This document shows, piece after piece, positions 18,257 through 27,431 of a stretch of 64,000 bases of DNA. Position numbers and translations under genes: made by a program. Source of the DNA: Bacteroidaceae bacterium (GTDB taxonomy: Bacteria; Bacteroidota; Bacteroidia; Bacteroidales; Bacteroidaceae); the NCBI GenBank assembly GCA_017965425.1, contig JAGCPY010000061.1, forward strand, positions 20,352 to 84,351. Reading direction: 5' to 3'. Numbering within the stretch: the first letter of the stretch is position 1; every line of letters starts with the position of its first letter. Below the pieces are notes generated by a model. That model worked only from the letters and a program-made list of their open reading frames with translations, was not told where the DNA came from and did no database searches.

Positions 18257-18922
18257 ATGCTTACCGTCCAAACATTTCCTGTCAACCCTCTTTCAGAGAA
18301 CACATACATCGTCAGCGACGAGACGCAAGAAGCCGTCATCATCGACTGTGGAGCGTTCTACGACCAAGAGCGTGAAGCTATTGATAAATACATTTCTTCA
18401 AAACAGTTAAAACCTGTTGCTCATATCCTTACGCACGCTCACTTCGACCATATCTTTAGCGCAGCCTTCATCTATGACCGCTATGGACTCAAAGCCCGTT
18501 GCCATCAAGCCGACCTGCCACTCTTCGAGCATGCTGAAGAACAGATGCGCGACATTCTCGGTCACGCCCTACGGCATTATACGAACAGCCCCGCAGGCGA
18601 ACCCCTCACCGACGACTCCGTCATCACTTTCGGCACACACCAGCTCACCCTCATCCCAACACCCGGACACACACCTGGAGGCGTCTGCTTTTACTGTGCC
18701 GAAGAGCACATCCTCTTCTCTGGCGACAGCCTCTTCCAAATGAGCATCGGACGCACCGATTTCCCTGGAGGCGACCATTGGTCACTCATACGAAGCCTCC
18801 ACAAACTCTTGCGTGAACTGCCTGACGACGTCATCGTCTATCCCGGACACGGAATGCCCACAACCACTGCCGACGAAAAGAAACACAATCCTTATTTCTG
18901 TGACCTCGAGCCGGATTCCTGA
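18257..18922 (+). CDS. MBL-fold metallo-hydrolase (glyoxalase II-like)
   Basis: 221 residues from the ATG at 18257 (MLTVQTFPVNPLSENTYIVS). The frame opens at a TTG 27 bp earlier that is not a likely start. Metal ligands are in THAHFDH, TPGHTPGG, FSGDSLF and YPGHG. The pattern is that of the short glyoxalase II-related hydrolases found in most Bacteroidales. It follows rsmG by 32 bp and probably shares its transcript. Substrate not determined. Confidence 0.9.
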   Translation: MLTVQTFPVNPLSENTYIVSDETQEAVIIDCGAFYDQEREAIDKYISSKQLKPVAHILTHAHFDHIFSAAFIYDRYGLKARCHQADLPLFEHAEEQMRDILGHALRHYTNSPAGEPLTDDSVITFGTHQLTLIPTPGHTPGGVCFYCAEEHILFSGDSLFQMSIGRTDFPGGDHWSLIRSLHKLLRELPDDVIVYPGHGMPTTTADEKKHNPYFCDLEPDS

Positions 18923-18973
18923 CAGCCAGGCCCTTTCTTCTTACGCATCCTCTGTGTATTTTTGACCTATAGC

Positions 18974-19774
18974 TCATTTCATGACTTCCAGAAGCTTACC
19001 ATAGGCATCAAAAGCTCGACGAGTGGAAAGCCACAGCGTCAGAATCAGGGAAAGCATGGAAGATGTCATTGTAATGATGACTATCATCATCTGGTATTTC
19101 ACCGCCACGTCAGGCGAAGAACCACCCAGAATCTGGCCAATCATCGTACCTGGCAAAGCGACGATTCCCATGACCGCCATATTCGCGATGCAGGGAGTGA
19201 AGCTCTTAATCACCGCCTCACGCATGAAGGGCAACCAGGCTTCATAACGGGAAGCGCCATTGCCAAGCAGATAGTAGTAAGTTGCCTGTTCACTCTCTAT
19301 GCCGCTGTAGAAAGTCGAAAGCGTGAGGACATTTACACCCAACATATTCCCCATGAGAATGCCCATGATGGGAATAAAATAACGTGCCGTGAATGGATGG
19401 TCGAGTTGCAACACCAAACAAAGGAAATAGAAACCCACAATCAGAGCAGACACCACGAAACTGGAAAAAGCAGGAATGGCCACTACTTTCCAACGCAACC
19501 GTGTCCGTTCACCCATCGTATGTGTGGCAATCACCGCCATCACAATCACCCAAAGCGTGTTCAACCAAGGATAATCCCACTCAAAGAGATAGCGTAAATA
19601 AATGCTGATGAAAAACAGTTGCACAATCATTCGCGCAGCAGCAATCAATGTTGCACGCACCAACCCTGTCCGCAGTTTCCACAAGAAGAAGAGCGGAACG
19701 AGCAACAACAACAGCCCAATGACCAAAGAAGAAATACTGATGTCCACGATGCCTAACGGCTTTTTCGCTTGCAA
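18974..19774 (-). CDS. FetB-family (UPF0014) ABC permease, putative metal exporter subunit
   Basis: 266 residues, 7 or so membrane helices. Matches FetB/YbbM: RATLIAAARMIVQLFFIS, IPIMGILMGNMLGV, and MAVMGIVALPGTMIGQILGGSSP. E. coli FetB (about 259 aa) works with the ATPase FetA in iron export. No FetA-like ATPase is adjacent here, so the partner must lie elsewhere or be missing. The gene is convergent with the MBL-fold gene. Confidence 0.85.
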   Translation of the reverse strand: MQAKKPLGIVDISISSLVIGLLLLLVPLFFLWKLRTGLVRATLIAAARMIVQLFFISIYLRYLFEWDYPWLNTLWVIVMAVIATHTMGERTRLRWKVVAIPAFSSFVVSALIVGFYFLCLVLQLDHPFTARYFIPIMGILMGNMLGVNVLTLSTFYSGIESEQATYYYLLGNGASRYEAWLPFMREAVIKSFTPCIANMAVMGIVALPGTMIGQILGGSSPDVAVKYQMMIVIITMTSSMLSLILTLWLSTRRAFDAYGKLLEVMK

Positions 19775-19843
19775 AGAAACAGCTTTCTACCCATTCCCGC
19801 AAGCTTTTTCCTGAAATAATTTGCTTTTTTTCGTGTCCTGTGT

Positions 19844-20842
19844 CTATTGATGTGGGCAAGCAACTGGTCGAGGGGATTTCGGGGTTGAGAGTTCATCCAT
19901 CAACTGCATAACCGTCAGAGAATGGTCAAGGAGGCGATTCATAGCCATGAAGTCCTCTCGACGAAGAAGGTCGGCAAAGGCTTCAAACTCAGGAGCAAGC
20001 CGATGAACGACAGGCGGCAAAGGAATCTGACGGGATGGCTGACCACGGAGAGAAAGGGTCATGGACGAGATGGTGCTGACAGGGCCATCAATGCGCAGCC
20101 AACCATCGTCGCCTTGAAGGAGACCGAAACTGGGCGCATCGGTGTCCTTGGCACCTGTACAAAGCGCTGTAAGGCCAACATATTCCAATACAGCAGAACC
20201 TGACAGATCCACACCATTGAAGCCTCGACGGGCAAAATAATGTGCAGCCAGGGGAAGACCTAAAAGAGCAAGGGTGAAGTGGAGATTATAGATGTTGATG
20301 TCCATCATAGCACCGCCACCAGCTACAGGGTCGAAGGCCGGCAGCACCTCACCACGCAGGTAAGCATCAAAACGGCTGGAACGTTGGCTGTAGTTACATT
20401 CGACGTGACGGAGGGTTCCCAATTGTGGCAGGAGTTCCGTTTGCAGGAGGTGGAAAGCGGGCAAGTGCAGCAACGTGACGGCCTCGAAGAGCATCAGCCC
20501 ACGGCTGCGCGCTTCCTCGGCCAGACGGGCAAGCTCGCGATGTCTCATGCACGCCGGCTTCTCGAGGATAACGTTTTTCCCAGCTTGCAACGCCTGCAAG
20601 GCGTAGGCGTAATGCACGCTATTGACAAGAGCGACATAGACGGTATCGACCTGCGCATCAGCGAGCACAGCTGCATAATCCGTCGTGACCACAGGAATCC
20701 CGAACCGCTCAGCCAACGCCTGCGCTTTCGCCAACGAATGTTCGCGGCACCAAATGCTCCGAACCATTATGCCGTCCGTAGCTGCCATCACCGGCAGCGC
20801 CTCATGCACAATCTTACCTGTGCCAATAATAGCGACATTCAT
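19844..20842 (-). CDS. Gfo/Idh/MocA-family NAD(P)-dependent oxidoreductase
   Basis: 332 residues from the ATG at 20842 (MNVAIIGTGKIVHEALPVM); an ATG six bases upstream is equally possible. GTGKI is the dinucleotide loop, VILEKPACM near 94 is the EKP motif, and the C-terminal domain (FDPVAGGGAMMDINIYNLHF) carries the GG..DxxxY..H active-site pattern. Sugar or inositol derivatives are typical substrates; none can be specified. A consensus promoter lies 36 bp upstream. Confidence 0.9.
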   Translation of the reverse strand: MNVAIIGTGKIVHEALPVMAATDGIMVRSIWCREHSLAKAQALAERFGIPVVTTDYAAVLADAQVDTVYVALVNSVHYAYALQALQAGKNVILEKPACMRHRELARLAEEARSRGLMLFEAVTLLHLPAFHLLQTELLPQLGTLRHVECNYSQRSSRFDAYLRGEVLPAFDPVAGGGAMMDINIYNLHFTLALLGLPLAAHYFARRGFNGVDLSGSAVLEYVGLTALCTGAKDTDAPSFGLLQGDDGWLRIDGPVSTISSMTLSLRGQPSRQIPLPPVVHRLAPEFEAFADLLRREDFMAMNRLLDHSLTVMQLMDELSTPKSPRPVACPHQ

Positions 20843-20877
20843 ACACATCGTGCCAACATGTTTATCGTTTCTGGGCG

Positions 20878-20885
20878 CAAAGATA
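20878..20885 (-). promoter_or_regulatory. Promoter -7 box of the oxidoreductase gene
   Basis: TATCTTTG on the minus strand, a full TAnnTTTG match about 35 bp before the start codon. Confidence 0.5.
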
Positions 20886-21101
20886 TAAAAAATCCACTAA
20901 AAAGCATTCAATACACGAATTTTTACTACCTTTGTAAACAGAACCTCATAGAAGACTTCGTCCTTGAATATCGCTGCAAAGATACACACTCATAGCTGCA
21001 TAACCAAATCTTCGGCGTGAAGCACAGATTTCATGGACGGGAAACACGCATTCACTGCCGTGAAACGTAGAATACGAAAACAATTACCATCACGACTGCA
21101 A

Positions 21102-21192
21102 CCTTCACCCCTTCACACAACCTTCACACATCCCTTCACGATTTTAATTATTGACATTCAGCAAGTTAAGCCAGAACGTGAAGATGTGAAGG
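21102..21192. repeat. CCTTCAC word cluster with imperfect inverted copy
   Basis: CCTTCAC occurs at 21102, 21110, 21121 and 21133, spaced 8, 11 and 12 bp. An inverted match CGTGAAGATGTGAAGG lies at 21177-21192 and can pair imperfectly with 21121-21140 around a 36-nt loop. The architecture resembles the loci at 4950-5037 and 36761-36967 but the words differ. Confidence 0.65.
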
Positions 21193-21227
21193 CATTTTGA
21201 GGTTTGTTCACGCGCGCGAAGATGGTT

Positions 21228-24200
21228 TTATTCATAGCTGTCTTCTTCGGCGGCCATCGGCAACGGCTCGTTCTCTTCCTCAAACGTAGGATACATGGTC
21301 ACGATGTGCGGCTGCACAGTCTCTTCTGCCGTGCCCAGGAACTTATGCAGGTATGCTTTCAGCTTCTCAATGACCGTCTGTTTCTTCTCCCCGCTTTCAG
21401 GCAGGAAGGGGTTCACGGGGGGCAGTATCTTGGCGATTCCCGTGCCCGTCTCGGTCACATAGCCATCCATGAAGGCACGCTGCATGAAGGCTTCTGTCTC
21501 TACAGGTTTCAGACGCTCTTCTTCGATGATGGTGTTCAGCTGTCTTTTCTTCTCTGCTTCGATGAACGCTTCCCAATCGTCACCCACATTCCTGCCCTTT
21601 TCGGGTGTCATGCTCTCGATGAACTTCTCTATCAGGTCGCGTTTGTCTCTCATGTCAGGGCTGGCTTCCACCTCCTTGCGGATTTTCACGATGATGGCCT
21701 TGTCCTCACAGTTCTTGTCGTGGTACTGCTGCACCAGTTGCAGGATATAGCTGATGTTCACCTGCACCTGCTTCACCAGTTCCATCTCAAACACGATGTC
21801 GTCGGCAATGGATTCCTGATCGCCGCCCGTCTGTGGCCTGAACTCTTCGTGCAGCGTGTTGTACCATCCTCTGTAGTCTTGGAACTGCGATTCTGACACC
21901 AGCAGCCGCTCGCCCTCGAAATCGTCAAAGGCACTCAGCACGTTCCTCAGTCGCAGGAACTCGCCAAACAGTCGGATAAAGCTCTTCTTGGTTTCCTCGT
22001 CCAGTATGTTGGCAATCTTCTCCACGGGGTACTGCTCCAGGAGTCTTCTCACCAATTCCGTATAGGGCTCGTGGAAGTGTCCTTTCTCGTCTTCATATCC
22101 GTTGCTGTAGTAGTCCTCAAACGATTTCAGGAGCACCAGTCCACTGGCCTTCTCGTCGCCGAAGATGGCCAGGCTCTTGTTGGTGGCCTCCTCCAGATTG
22201 CGGAAGCAGACGATGTTGCCGCAGTTCTTCACGGCATTCAGGATGCGGTTTGTCCTGCTGTATGCCTGCAGCAGACCGTGCATCTTCAGGTTCTTATCCA
22301 CCCACAGCGTGTTCAGCGTCTTCGCGTCGAAGCCCGTCAGGAACATACCCACCACTATCAGGATGTCTATCTGCTTGTTCTTCATGCGCAGCGACACATC
22401 CTTGTAGTAGTTCTGGAACGAATCCCCATCCGTTGAGTAGTTGGTGCCCCACATCTGGTTGTAGTCCTTGATGGCAGCCTCCAGCGCGTCGCGCGACTGC
22501 ATATCCATCTTGCCTGTTCCTTCGGGGTTCTCGTCCTCGCCAAGTCCCCATTCATCTTCCTCAGGCTCATTGGCTGAGTAGGTGAAGATGATGGCCACTT
22601 TCAGGTCGGGAGCTCCTGCCTCGGCCAGCTGCCGCTTGAACTCGTTGTAGTATTGGATGGCTGTGGGCACGGCATCAACGGCCAGGATGCTGTTGAATCC
22701 GCGCGTCTTCACCTTCATTTTCTGCTCCTCAGCCTTCTTACCCTTCCTGATGACATCCTCCACATTCAGCAGCTTACTCATGCCGTATGCCTCTGCGCCC
22801 TGCTTCGTTTTTTCTGCAAAGTGCTCGATGATGTAGCGGGTGACGATGCTGATGCGCTGTGGATGGTGCAGCGCCTCGTCTTTGTCGATGCCCCACACCT
22901 GCTTGCGTTCCACGTCGTTCTTCATCTTCATCGTGCTCTCGTAATCCACATGGAATCGGAGCACGTTCTTATCCCTGATGGCATTGATGATGGTATAGGT
23001 ATGTAGTGGCCTTGTGGGCTTGCCTTGGTCGTCGGGCTCACCGCCAAACAGCTGTGCCGTCGTAGAGTATTTGCTGCCCTTGTGCGCATTGACTGCAAAG
23101 ATGGGAGTACCCGTAAAACCAAACATCAGGTACTTCTTGAACCGCTTGGCTATTTCCTGGCGCATATCACCAAACTGGCTCCTATGGCATTCATCGAATA
23201 TCAGCACGATGTTCTCCTTCGTCAATATCTCGCGCAGCCGCTCGTCATTGTCGTAGAACTTTGGCTTCATCAGGTTCGACAGCTTCTGAATGGTCGTGAT
23301 GATGATATGGCAGTCATCGCGCTTCAGCTGACTCAGCAGCACCCTTGCCGATGAATTAGAGTTCGCACAGTCCTTCTCGAAGTTGTCGTACTCCTTCATC
23401 GTCTGGTAGTCCAGATCCTTTCTATCCACCACAAACAGAACCTTCGACACCTGCTCCATTTTCGAAGCCAGCTGGGCAGTCTTGAACGAGGTCAGCGTCT
23501 TGCCTGAACCTGTGGTGTGCCAGATGTAGCCACCAGCCTTGATGGTTCCTTGCCAACGGTTGTAGATAGCTGTCTGTATGCGCCCGAGAATCTTTTCCGT
23601 TGCTGCTATCTGGTAGGGGCGCATCACCAACAGCTGCTTATCCACATTGAACACACAGTACTTCGTCAGGATGTTCAGAATGGTATGCTTGGCAAAGAAG
23701 GTAGTGGTAAAGTCCCGCAGGTCGGTCAGCAGCGTGTTCTCCTGATCGGTCCAGTAAGAAGTAAACTCAAACGTGTTGCCGTCGGTCTTCTGCCGGCGCG
23801 GGCCTCCGTCGGCCTCTTTCTCTTTGGCATAGCGGGTAGTGTTCGAGTAGTATTTCGTTTCCGTGCCGTTAGAGATGACGAATATCTGCACATAGTCGAA
23901 CATCGCCCTGCCTGCCCAGAAGGAGTCCCGCAGATAGCGGTTGATCTGGTTGAAAGCCTCCTTGATGGCCACCCCTCTGCGCTTCAGCTCCACATGCACC
24001 AAGGGCAGACCATTGACCAGTATCGTCACGTCATAGCGATTCCTATGCGCTCCGTCCTCCACCTCGTATTGGTTGATGACTTGAAGGCGATTGTTATAGA
24101 CGTTCTGTTTGTCTATCAGTTTGATGTTCTTCGTCAACCCGTTGTCCAGCGTCAGGTTCAGCACATAGCCCTTGCCCTGTATCATCTCCGTCTTATCGAC

Positions 24201-24482
24201 AATGGTCATCTGCTCATTCGAAATCATAGGCAGCAGTCGCGCCCATTCCGAGTCGCTCAGCGCCACCTCGTTCAGCAGTTCCAGCTGACGGCGCAGGTTC
24301 TTCAGCAGCCCTGCCTCATCCTTGATATGGGCGTACTCATAGCCCTGCCCTTGGAGTTGCTTGATCAGCGATGTCTCCAGTGCAGCCTCGCTCTGGTACC
24401 CTTCAGCAGGCTTTGGCTCCACCTCGTAGTGAGCCATCACCGTCGAATGCTCCTGTTCTACTATGATTTTATAGTCGTCCAT
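21228..24482 (-). CDS. hsdR: Type I restriction enzyme, R (endonuclease/translocase) subunit
   Basis: 1084 residues, full length. The N-terminal HSDR_N nuclease domain shows the PD-ExK core: D151 and E165-L-K167 in HVELKRRG, then QINRY. The SF2 motor has Walker A HTTGSGKT at 322-329, DEAD-type IFDECHRS, FTGTP, and the C-terminal helicase lobe with VGMFLTGFDAKTL and QAYSRTNR. HsdR cuts unmodified DNA after translocation by the HsdM/HsdS complex. It is the last gene of the operon, 11 bp after the Fic gene. Confidence 0.96.
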   Translation of the reverse strand: MDDYKIIVEQEHSTVMAHYEVEPKPAEGYQSEAALETSLIKQLQGQGYEYAHIKDEAGLLKNLRRQLELLNEVALSDSEWARLLPMISNEQMTIVDKTEMIQGKGYVLNLTLDNGLTKNIKLIDKQNVYNNRLQVINQYEVEDGAHRNRYDVTILVNGLPLVHVELKRRGVAIKEAFNQINRYLRDSFWAGRAMFDYVQIFVISNGTETKYYSNTTRYAKEKEADGGPRRQKTDGNTFEFTSYWTDQENTLLTDLRDFTTTFFAKHTILNILTKYCVFNVDKQLLVMRPYQIAATEKILGRIQTAIYNRWQGTIKAGGYIWHTTGSGKTLTSFKTAQLASKMEQVSKVLFVVDRKDLDYQTMKEYDNFEKDCANSNSSARVLLSQLKRDDCHIIITTIQKLSNLMKPKFYDNDERLREILTKENIVLIFDECHRSQFGDMRQEIAKRFKKYLMFGFTGTPIFAVNAHKGSKYSTTAQLFGGEPDDQGKPTRPLHTYTIINAIRDKNVLRFHVDYESTMKMKNDVERKQVWGIDKDEALHHPQRISIVTRYIIEHFAEKTKQGAEAYGMSKLLNVEDVIRKGKKAEEQKMKVKTRGFNSILAVDAVPTAIQYYNEFKRQLAEAGAPDLKVAIIFTYSANEPEEDEWGLGEDENPEGTGKMDMQSRDALEAAIKDYNQMWGTNYSTDGDSFQNYYKDVSLRMKNKQIDILIVVGMFLTGFDAKTLNTLWVDKNLKMHGLLQAYSRTNRILNAVKNCGNIVCFRNLEEATNKSLAIFGDEKASGLVLLKSFEDYYSNGYEDEKGHFHEPYTELVRRLLEQYPVEKIANILDEETKKSFIRLFGEFLRLRNVLSAFDDFEGERLLVSESQFQDYRGWYNTLHEEFRPQTGGDQESIADDIVFEMELVKQVQVNISYILQLVQQYHDKNCEDKAIIVKIRKEVEASPDMRDKRDLIEKFIESMTPEKGRNVGDDWEAFIEAEKKRQLNTIIEEERLKPVETEAFMQRAFMDGYVTETGTGIAKILPPVNPFLPESGEKKQTVIEKLKAYLHKFLGTAEETVQPHIVTMYPTFEEENEPLPMAAEEDSYE

Positions 24483-24493
24483 AAGGCGTTGTT

Positions 24494-25369
24494 TTATTCT
24501 TCTTGTTCGTAATAGTAAGAGTAATCAATACCCTTCATAAAGGTTTCGCGATCATTAATCTTATCCGTAAGGGCTTGCTCGAGCAACTGCTTGATATGAG
24601 CACTATCCGTCTGACTTTCTATCATAGCGTTCAGATATTCTTTCTTATCTATCTTGCTCCAATCTACGCACATCTTCAAACGCTTCTTAAAGATCAAATC
24701 AAGCCAGATACGTGTAGAACGGCCATTGCCCTCCATAAAGGGATGGGCTACATTCATCTCCACATACTTATCTACAATCTCATCGAAAGTTGTCTCTGGC
24801 ATCTGCTCAATGGATTTTAGATTATCATGCAGATATTCAGCCAGGCAGAACAGCGTATTACCCTTAGAGATAGTCTTCGTGCGTATCTTACCAGCAAAGT
24901 CGTACAACCCGCCAAAGAGGTAAGCATGAATCTGCTGCAGCGCTTTTACCTTACCCACATCTTTATCTGCCACAAGGTTACTTTCCCATAGTGTATAAGC
25001 CTTTTTTCGGCTTTGTCCATCGATAGTATTGTCGCTATATGTAAACCAGTCGAGGAAGTCCATTGCACGCTGATTATTAGTGTATTTCGCCAACAATCTT
25101 ATGCCCTCTGCATCTAACACGTCCGTATCGTATCGCTTACCATCAGCAGCACGCAATTTCAGTTGGTTAGTGGCACTAACCAACTCATTTCCTTCCTTGC
25201 GAAGTTTGGTCTTAAGATACTTCCAGTAGTTGCGATTCTTCTTGTGGTCCGACTGGTCATTGATAGCTCCCACCACATCCTGGACAGAGAACCACCACTT
25301 GGAATTCTCCTCATCCCAAATGGCTCTAACCTCATGGTCTTTATAGAAGCGGAAAGATATCTTGCTCAT
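24494..25369 (-). CDS. Bro-N and Fic domain fusion protein in the RM operon
   Basis: 291 residues from the ATG at 25369 (MSKISFRFYKDHEVRAIWDE); a GTG two codons earlier is less likely. Residues about 1-110 are a Bro-N/DinD-like domain (VRAIWDEENSKWWFSVQDVV). Residues about 125-260 are Fic, with the core HPFMEGNGRSTR, which keeps the catalytic His and the GNGRxxR anion loop needed for AMP or other nucleotide transfer. The flap strand is probably KTISKGNTLFC. No S/TxxxEG/N inhibitory motif was clearly seen. The target and a role in defence, regulation or toxin activity are unknown. The N-domain is paralogous to that of the gene at 26562. Confidence 0.88.
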   Translation of the reverse strand: MSKISFRFYKDHEVRAIWDEENSKWWFSVQDVVGAINDQSDHKKNRNYWKYLKTKLRKEGNELVSATNQLKLRAADGKRYDTDVLDAEGIRLLAKYTNNQRAMDFLDWFTYSDNTIDGQSRKKAYTLWESNLVADKDVGKVKALQQIHAYLFGGLYDFAGKIRTKTISKGNTLFCLAEYLHDNLKSIEQMPETTFDEIVDKYVEMNVAHPFMEGNGRSTRIWLDLIFKKRLKMCVDWSKIDKKEYLNAMIESQTDSAHIKQLLEQALTDKINDRETFMKGIDYSYYYEQEE

Positions 25370-25382
25370 ATTCACTCAAAAG

Positions 25383-26558
25383 TTAGCAGTTTATTCCGAT
25401 AATACTCATATTGCTTTCGCGCTGCTTCAGCTGCGCTTCAAGGTTCTGGATAGAGGCCTCAAAGGTATCGAGGATGGAGACAATGCGCTGCTGCTCGTGG
25501 AGGGAAGGGAGCATAAGACTTAACAACCTTAAATCTTTAACATTTATCTGTCTTAACGCAGTACCATTAGTCTTATCTGCGATTATTTTTTGAAGACGTA
25601 CCCCTTTTAATTGATAATAAACAAACATCTTGGTTATCTTGTCATCTATTGTTATAGGAACAATGCCTCTTGTTACATTACAATCTTTAAGCGTCTCTGA
25701 AGCCAAACTCATTACTCCTGTAGTTCCTCGAACACAGAATAAAATCTCATTACCGCGTAAAATTGTTCTCTTATATGAATCAGATATTTCTTTGGTTGTC
25801 TTTTTTAGGCCTTCTTGTCCTACATACATAGTTATAAGATCAACTGGCCGAACAACATGAACTCCATGCTGAACATCATCACCTGGTTGAACAATACCGT
25901 AAGAAAGAGAACAATTATTAGACACAACTTCTTCCAACGTCTTCATCTCCACCCCCTCTTTTCCTTCAAGGTCGAGGAGTTGGTCACGATAATATTCGTA
26001 TTGTTTTCTTCGCTGGGCTATCTGCTCCTTAAGGTTGTCTATAGCAGAAGTGAAGGTATCAAGAATTCCCACTATCCGAGCCTGCTCTGAGAGGGAGGGG
26101 ATGGGGATGAGGATAGATGCAAATTTATCTTTAGAAAGTCCAAACCTTGTCAGCCCCTGAGCTTTCTTTAATATCTGTTTCTTGACAATTTCTGTATCAA
26201 AAGCGTAGTTGATATAATAAGATAAAAGCATATCACTTTCGAATAATCTATACCTCATTATATGATAACTGTACACTGCATTAGAAATAGTTTCTTCAAT
26301 AACTGAAGAATGTCCTATATCGTCAACTGTTTCGGATGATGGTGTAACAAAAATATCGCCTCTTTTAACGGTACAATCTGCTATCTTCTTTTCCGGAGCT
26401 GATACCAGCATTTGAGGAACAGTGGAATCTATATGTTTGTGATGATACACATCAACATAGTTTAACAGGGTAACAAGTTGTTCCCCTTCAACAATCTTCT
26501 TATCTGTTCCAATGTTCTCGAACTTACCTATTTCTCCTAATTTCTTCCACTCCACCAT
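25383..26558 (-). CDS. hsdS: Type I restriction enzyme, specificity subunit (C-terminus probably frameshifted)
   Basis: 391 residues with two target-recognition domains, each followed by a conserved helix: EQARIVGILDTFTSAIDNLKEQIAQ at about 155-180 and EQQRIVSILDTFEASIQNLEAQLKQ near the C-terminus. The first repeat continues RRKQYEYYRDQLLDLEG. The second reads RESNMSIIGINC and stops, but the next frame encodes ARKQYEYYRNKLLTFE and ends at 25372, 2 bp before the Fic ATG. One base lost near 25417-25423 would explain this. Determines the DNA sequence recognised by the complex. Confidence 0.93.
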   Translation of the reverse strand: MVEWKKLGEIGKFENIGTDKKIVEGEQLVTLLNYVDVYHHKHIDSTVPQMLVSAPEKKIADCTVKRGDIFVTPSSETVDDIGHSSVIEETISNAVYSYHIMRYRLFESDMLLSYYINYAFDTEIVKKQILKKAQGLTRFGLSKDKFASILIPIPSLSEQARIVGILDTFTSAIDNLKEQIAQRRKQYEYYRDQLLDLEGKEGVEMKTLEEVVSNNCSLSYGIVQPGDDVQHGVHVVRPVDLITMYVGQEGLKKTTKEISDSYKRTILRGNEILFCVRGTTGVMSLASETLKDCNVTRGIVPITIDDKITKMFVYYQLKGVRLQKIIADKTNGTALRQINVKDLRLLSLMLPSLHEQQRIVSILDTFEASIQNLEAQLKQRESNMSIIGINC

Positions 26559-26561
26559 ACC

Positions 26562-27416
26562 CTACTCTCCTATCTTTTGATTATCCACTTCATCCGTACT
26601 CTCGGGCAGCAGATAGTCGCTGGCCTTTTCTTTGGTGATGACACTGCGCCCCAGCTTGCTCTCCAGTTGCTTGCGTGCTGCCTTAGCTACGCTACCACCT
26701 TCTTTCGCCACCTGTGTCTGAGCATTGTAGCCTTTAGGATTTCGGTCTTTGGAGAGTTCTGTGGCAGATGCTTCCGCAAGGATATTGAGGGCTATCTCCA
26801 GGTTGCTCATATTGTCGCGCAGGTTCTCCTTCTTCAAACCCTTATAGTGCTTATATTGCTTAATGGTAAAGCCACTCCATTCGCGTGTGATGATGTCTGT
26901 CAAAGAGGCATATTCCAACCCCTCTTGCACTCCTGTGCGCTTCCACTCATCCGTCAGTTCCTTGCGCACTTCTATCGACTTGATGCGCTGGTTGATCCAT
27001 GCCTCGCTATACCCCAAGCGCCTGTAGTCAACAATGGCCTGATCAATGCTCTTCTCCGGGTCTTGCATCTGGTCAAGACGTTGGCTCGCCACCTGTGCCA
27101 TCCATTGCTTGAAAGGTTCAGCCTTAGGTGATGGGATGGACTGAATGATGCGGAAAAGGCCTTCTTGATTGGCGCAATTCACCCGTTGCTTGCCTCCTGG
27201 AGTTTGTATAGAAAGGGGGGTGACAATTTGTCCCCACCCTTTAGCAAGTTCCGGGTCACGCTTCTTCATTTTCTTAATGTAATCCGTCGGGTTGACACTA
27301 TCTGTTAGTGCTTCCACAACATCTACTACGCAGAAGTACCACTTCTCTTGCTCGTCGTCCCAAACGGTACGCACTTTGCGCTCCTGAAAAAGTTGTATGG
27401 CTTGTTTCTTTGTCAT
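26562..27416 (-). CDS. Bro-N domain / DinD-like protein in the RM operon
   Basis: 284 residues. The N-terminal Bro-N domain (about 8-115) contains KVRTVWDDEQEKWYFCVVDVVEAL and NQEGLFRIIQ...AEPFKQWM. The C-terminal half (DYRRLGYSEAWINQRIKSIE, LTDIITREWSGFTIKQYKHYKGLKKENLRDNMSNLE) matches E. coli DinD and phage antirepressor relatives. DinD is DNA-damage induced and inhibits RecA filaments in vitro; whether that applies here is inference. It lies 15 bp after hsdM and 3 bp before hsdS. A G-rich stretch encodes AKGWGQIVTPLSIQTPGG. Confidence 0.88.
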   Translation of the reverse strand: MTKKQAIQLFQERKVRTVWDDEQEKWYFCVVDVVEALTDSVNPTDYIKKMKKRDPELAKGWGQIVTPLSIQTPGGKQRVNCANQEGLFRIIQSIPSPKAEPFKQWMAQVASQRLDQMQDPEKSIDQAIVDYRRLGYSEAWINQRIKSIEVRKELTDEWKRTGVQEGLEYASLTDIITREWSGFTIKQYKHYKGLKKENLRDNMSNLEIALNILAEASATELSKDRNPKGYNAQTQVAKEGGSVAKAARKQLESKLGRSVITKEKASDYLLPESTDEVDNQKIGE

Positions 27417-27431
27417 CGCTATCTACAGATT

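Larger units (their letters stand above)
20849..21227. other. 379-bp gene-free region with CCTTCAC words
   Basis: Contains the oxidoreductase promoter, a second minus-strand TATCTTTG near 20975-20982 and, further on, four CCTTCAC words and matching GTGAAGG/CGTGAA words on the other side. No ORF of merit was found. It lies just downstream of the hsdR stop. Confidence 0.65.

Noticed and set aside
20927-20934. Plus-strand TACCTTTG promoter box, possible small RNA
   Set aside because: No TTTG at the -33 distance, no following gene and no terminator hairpin, so it is probably a chance match.
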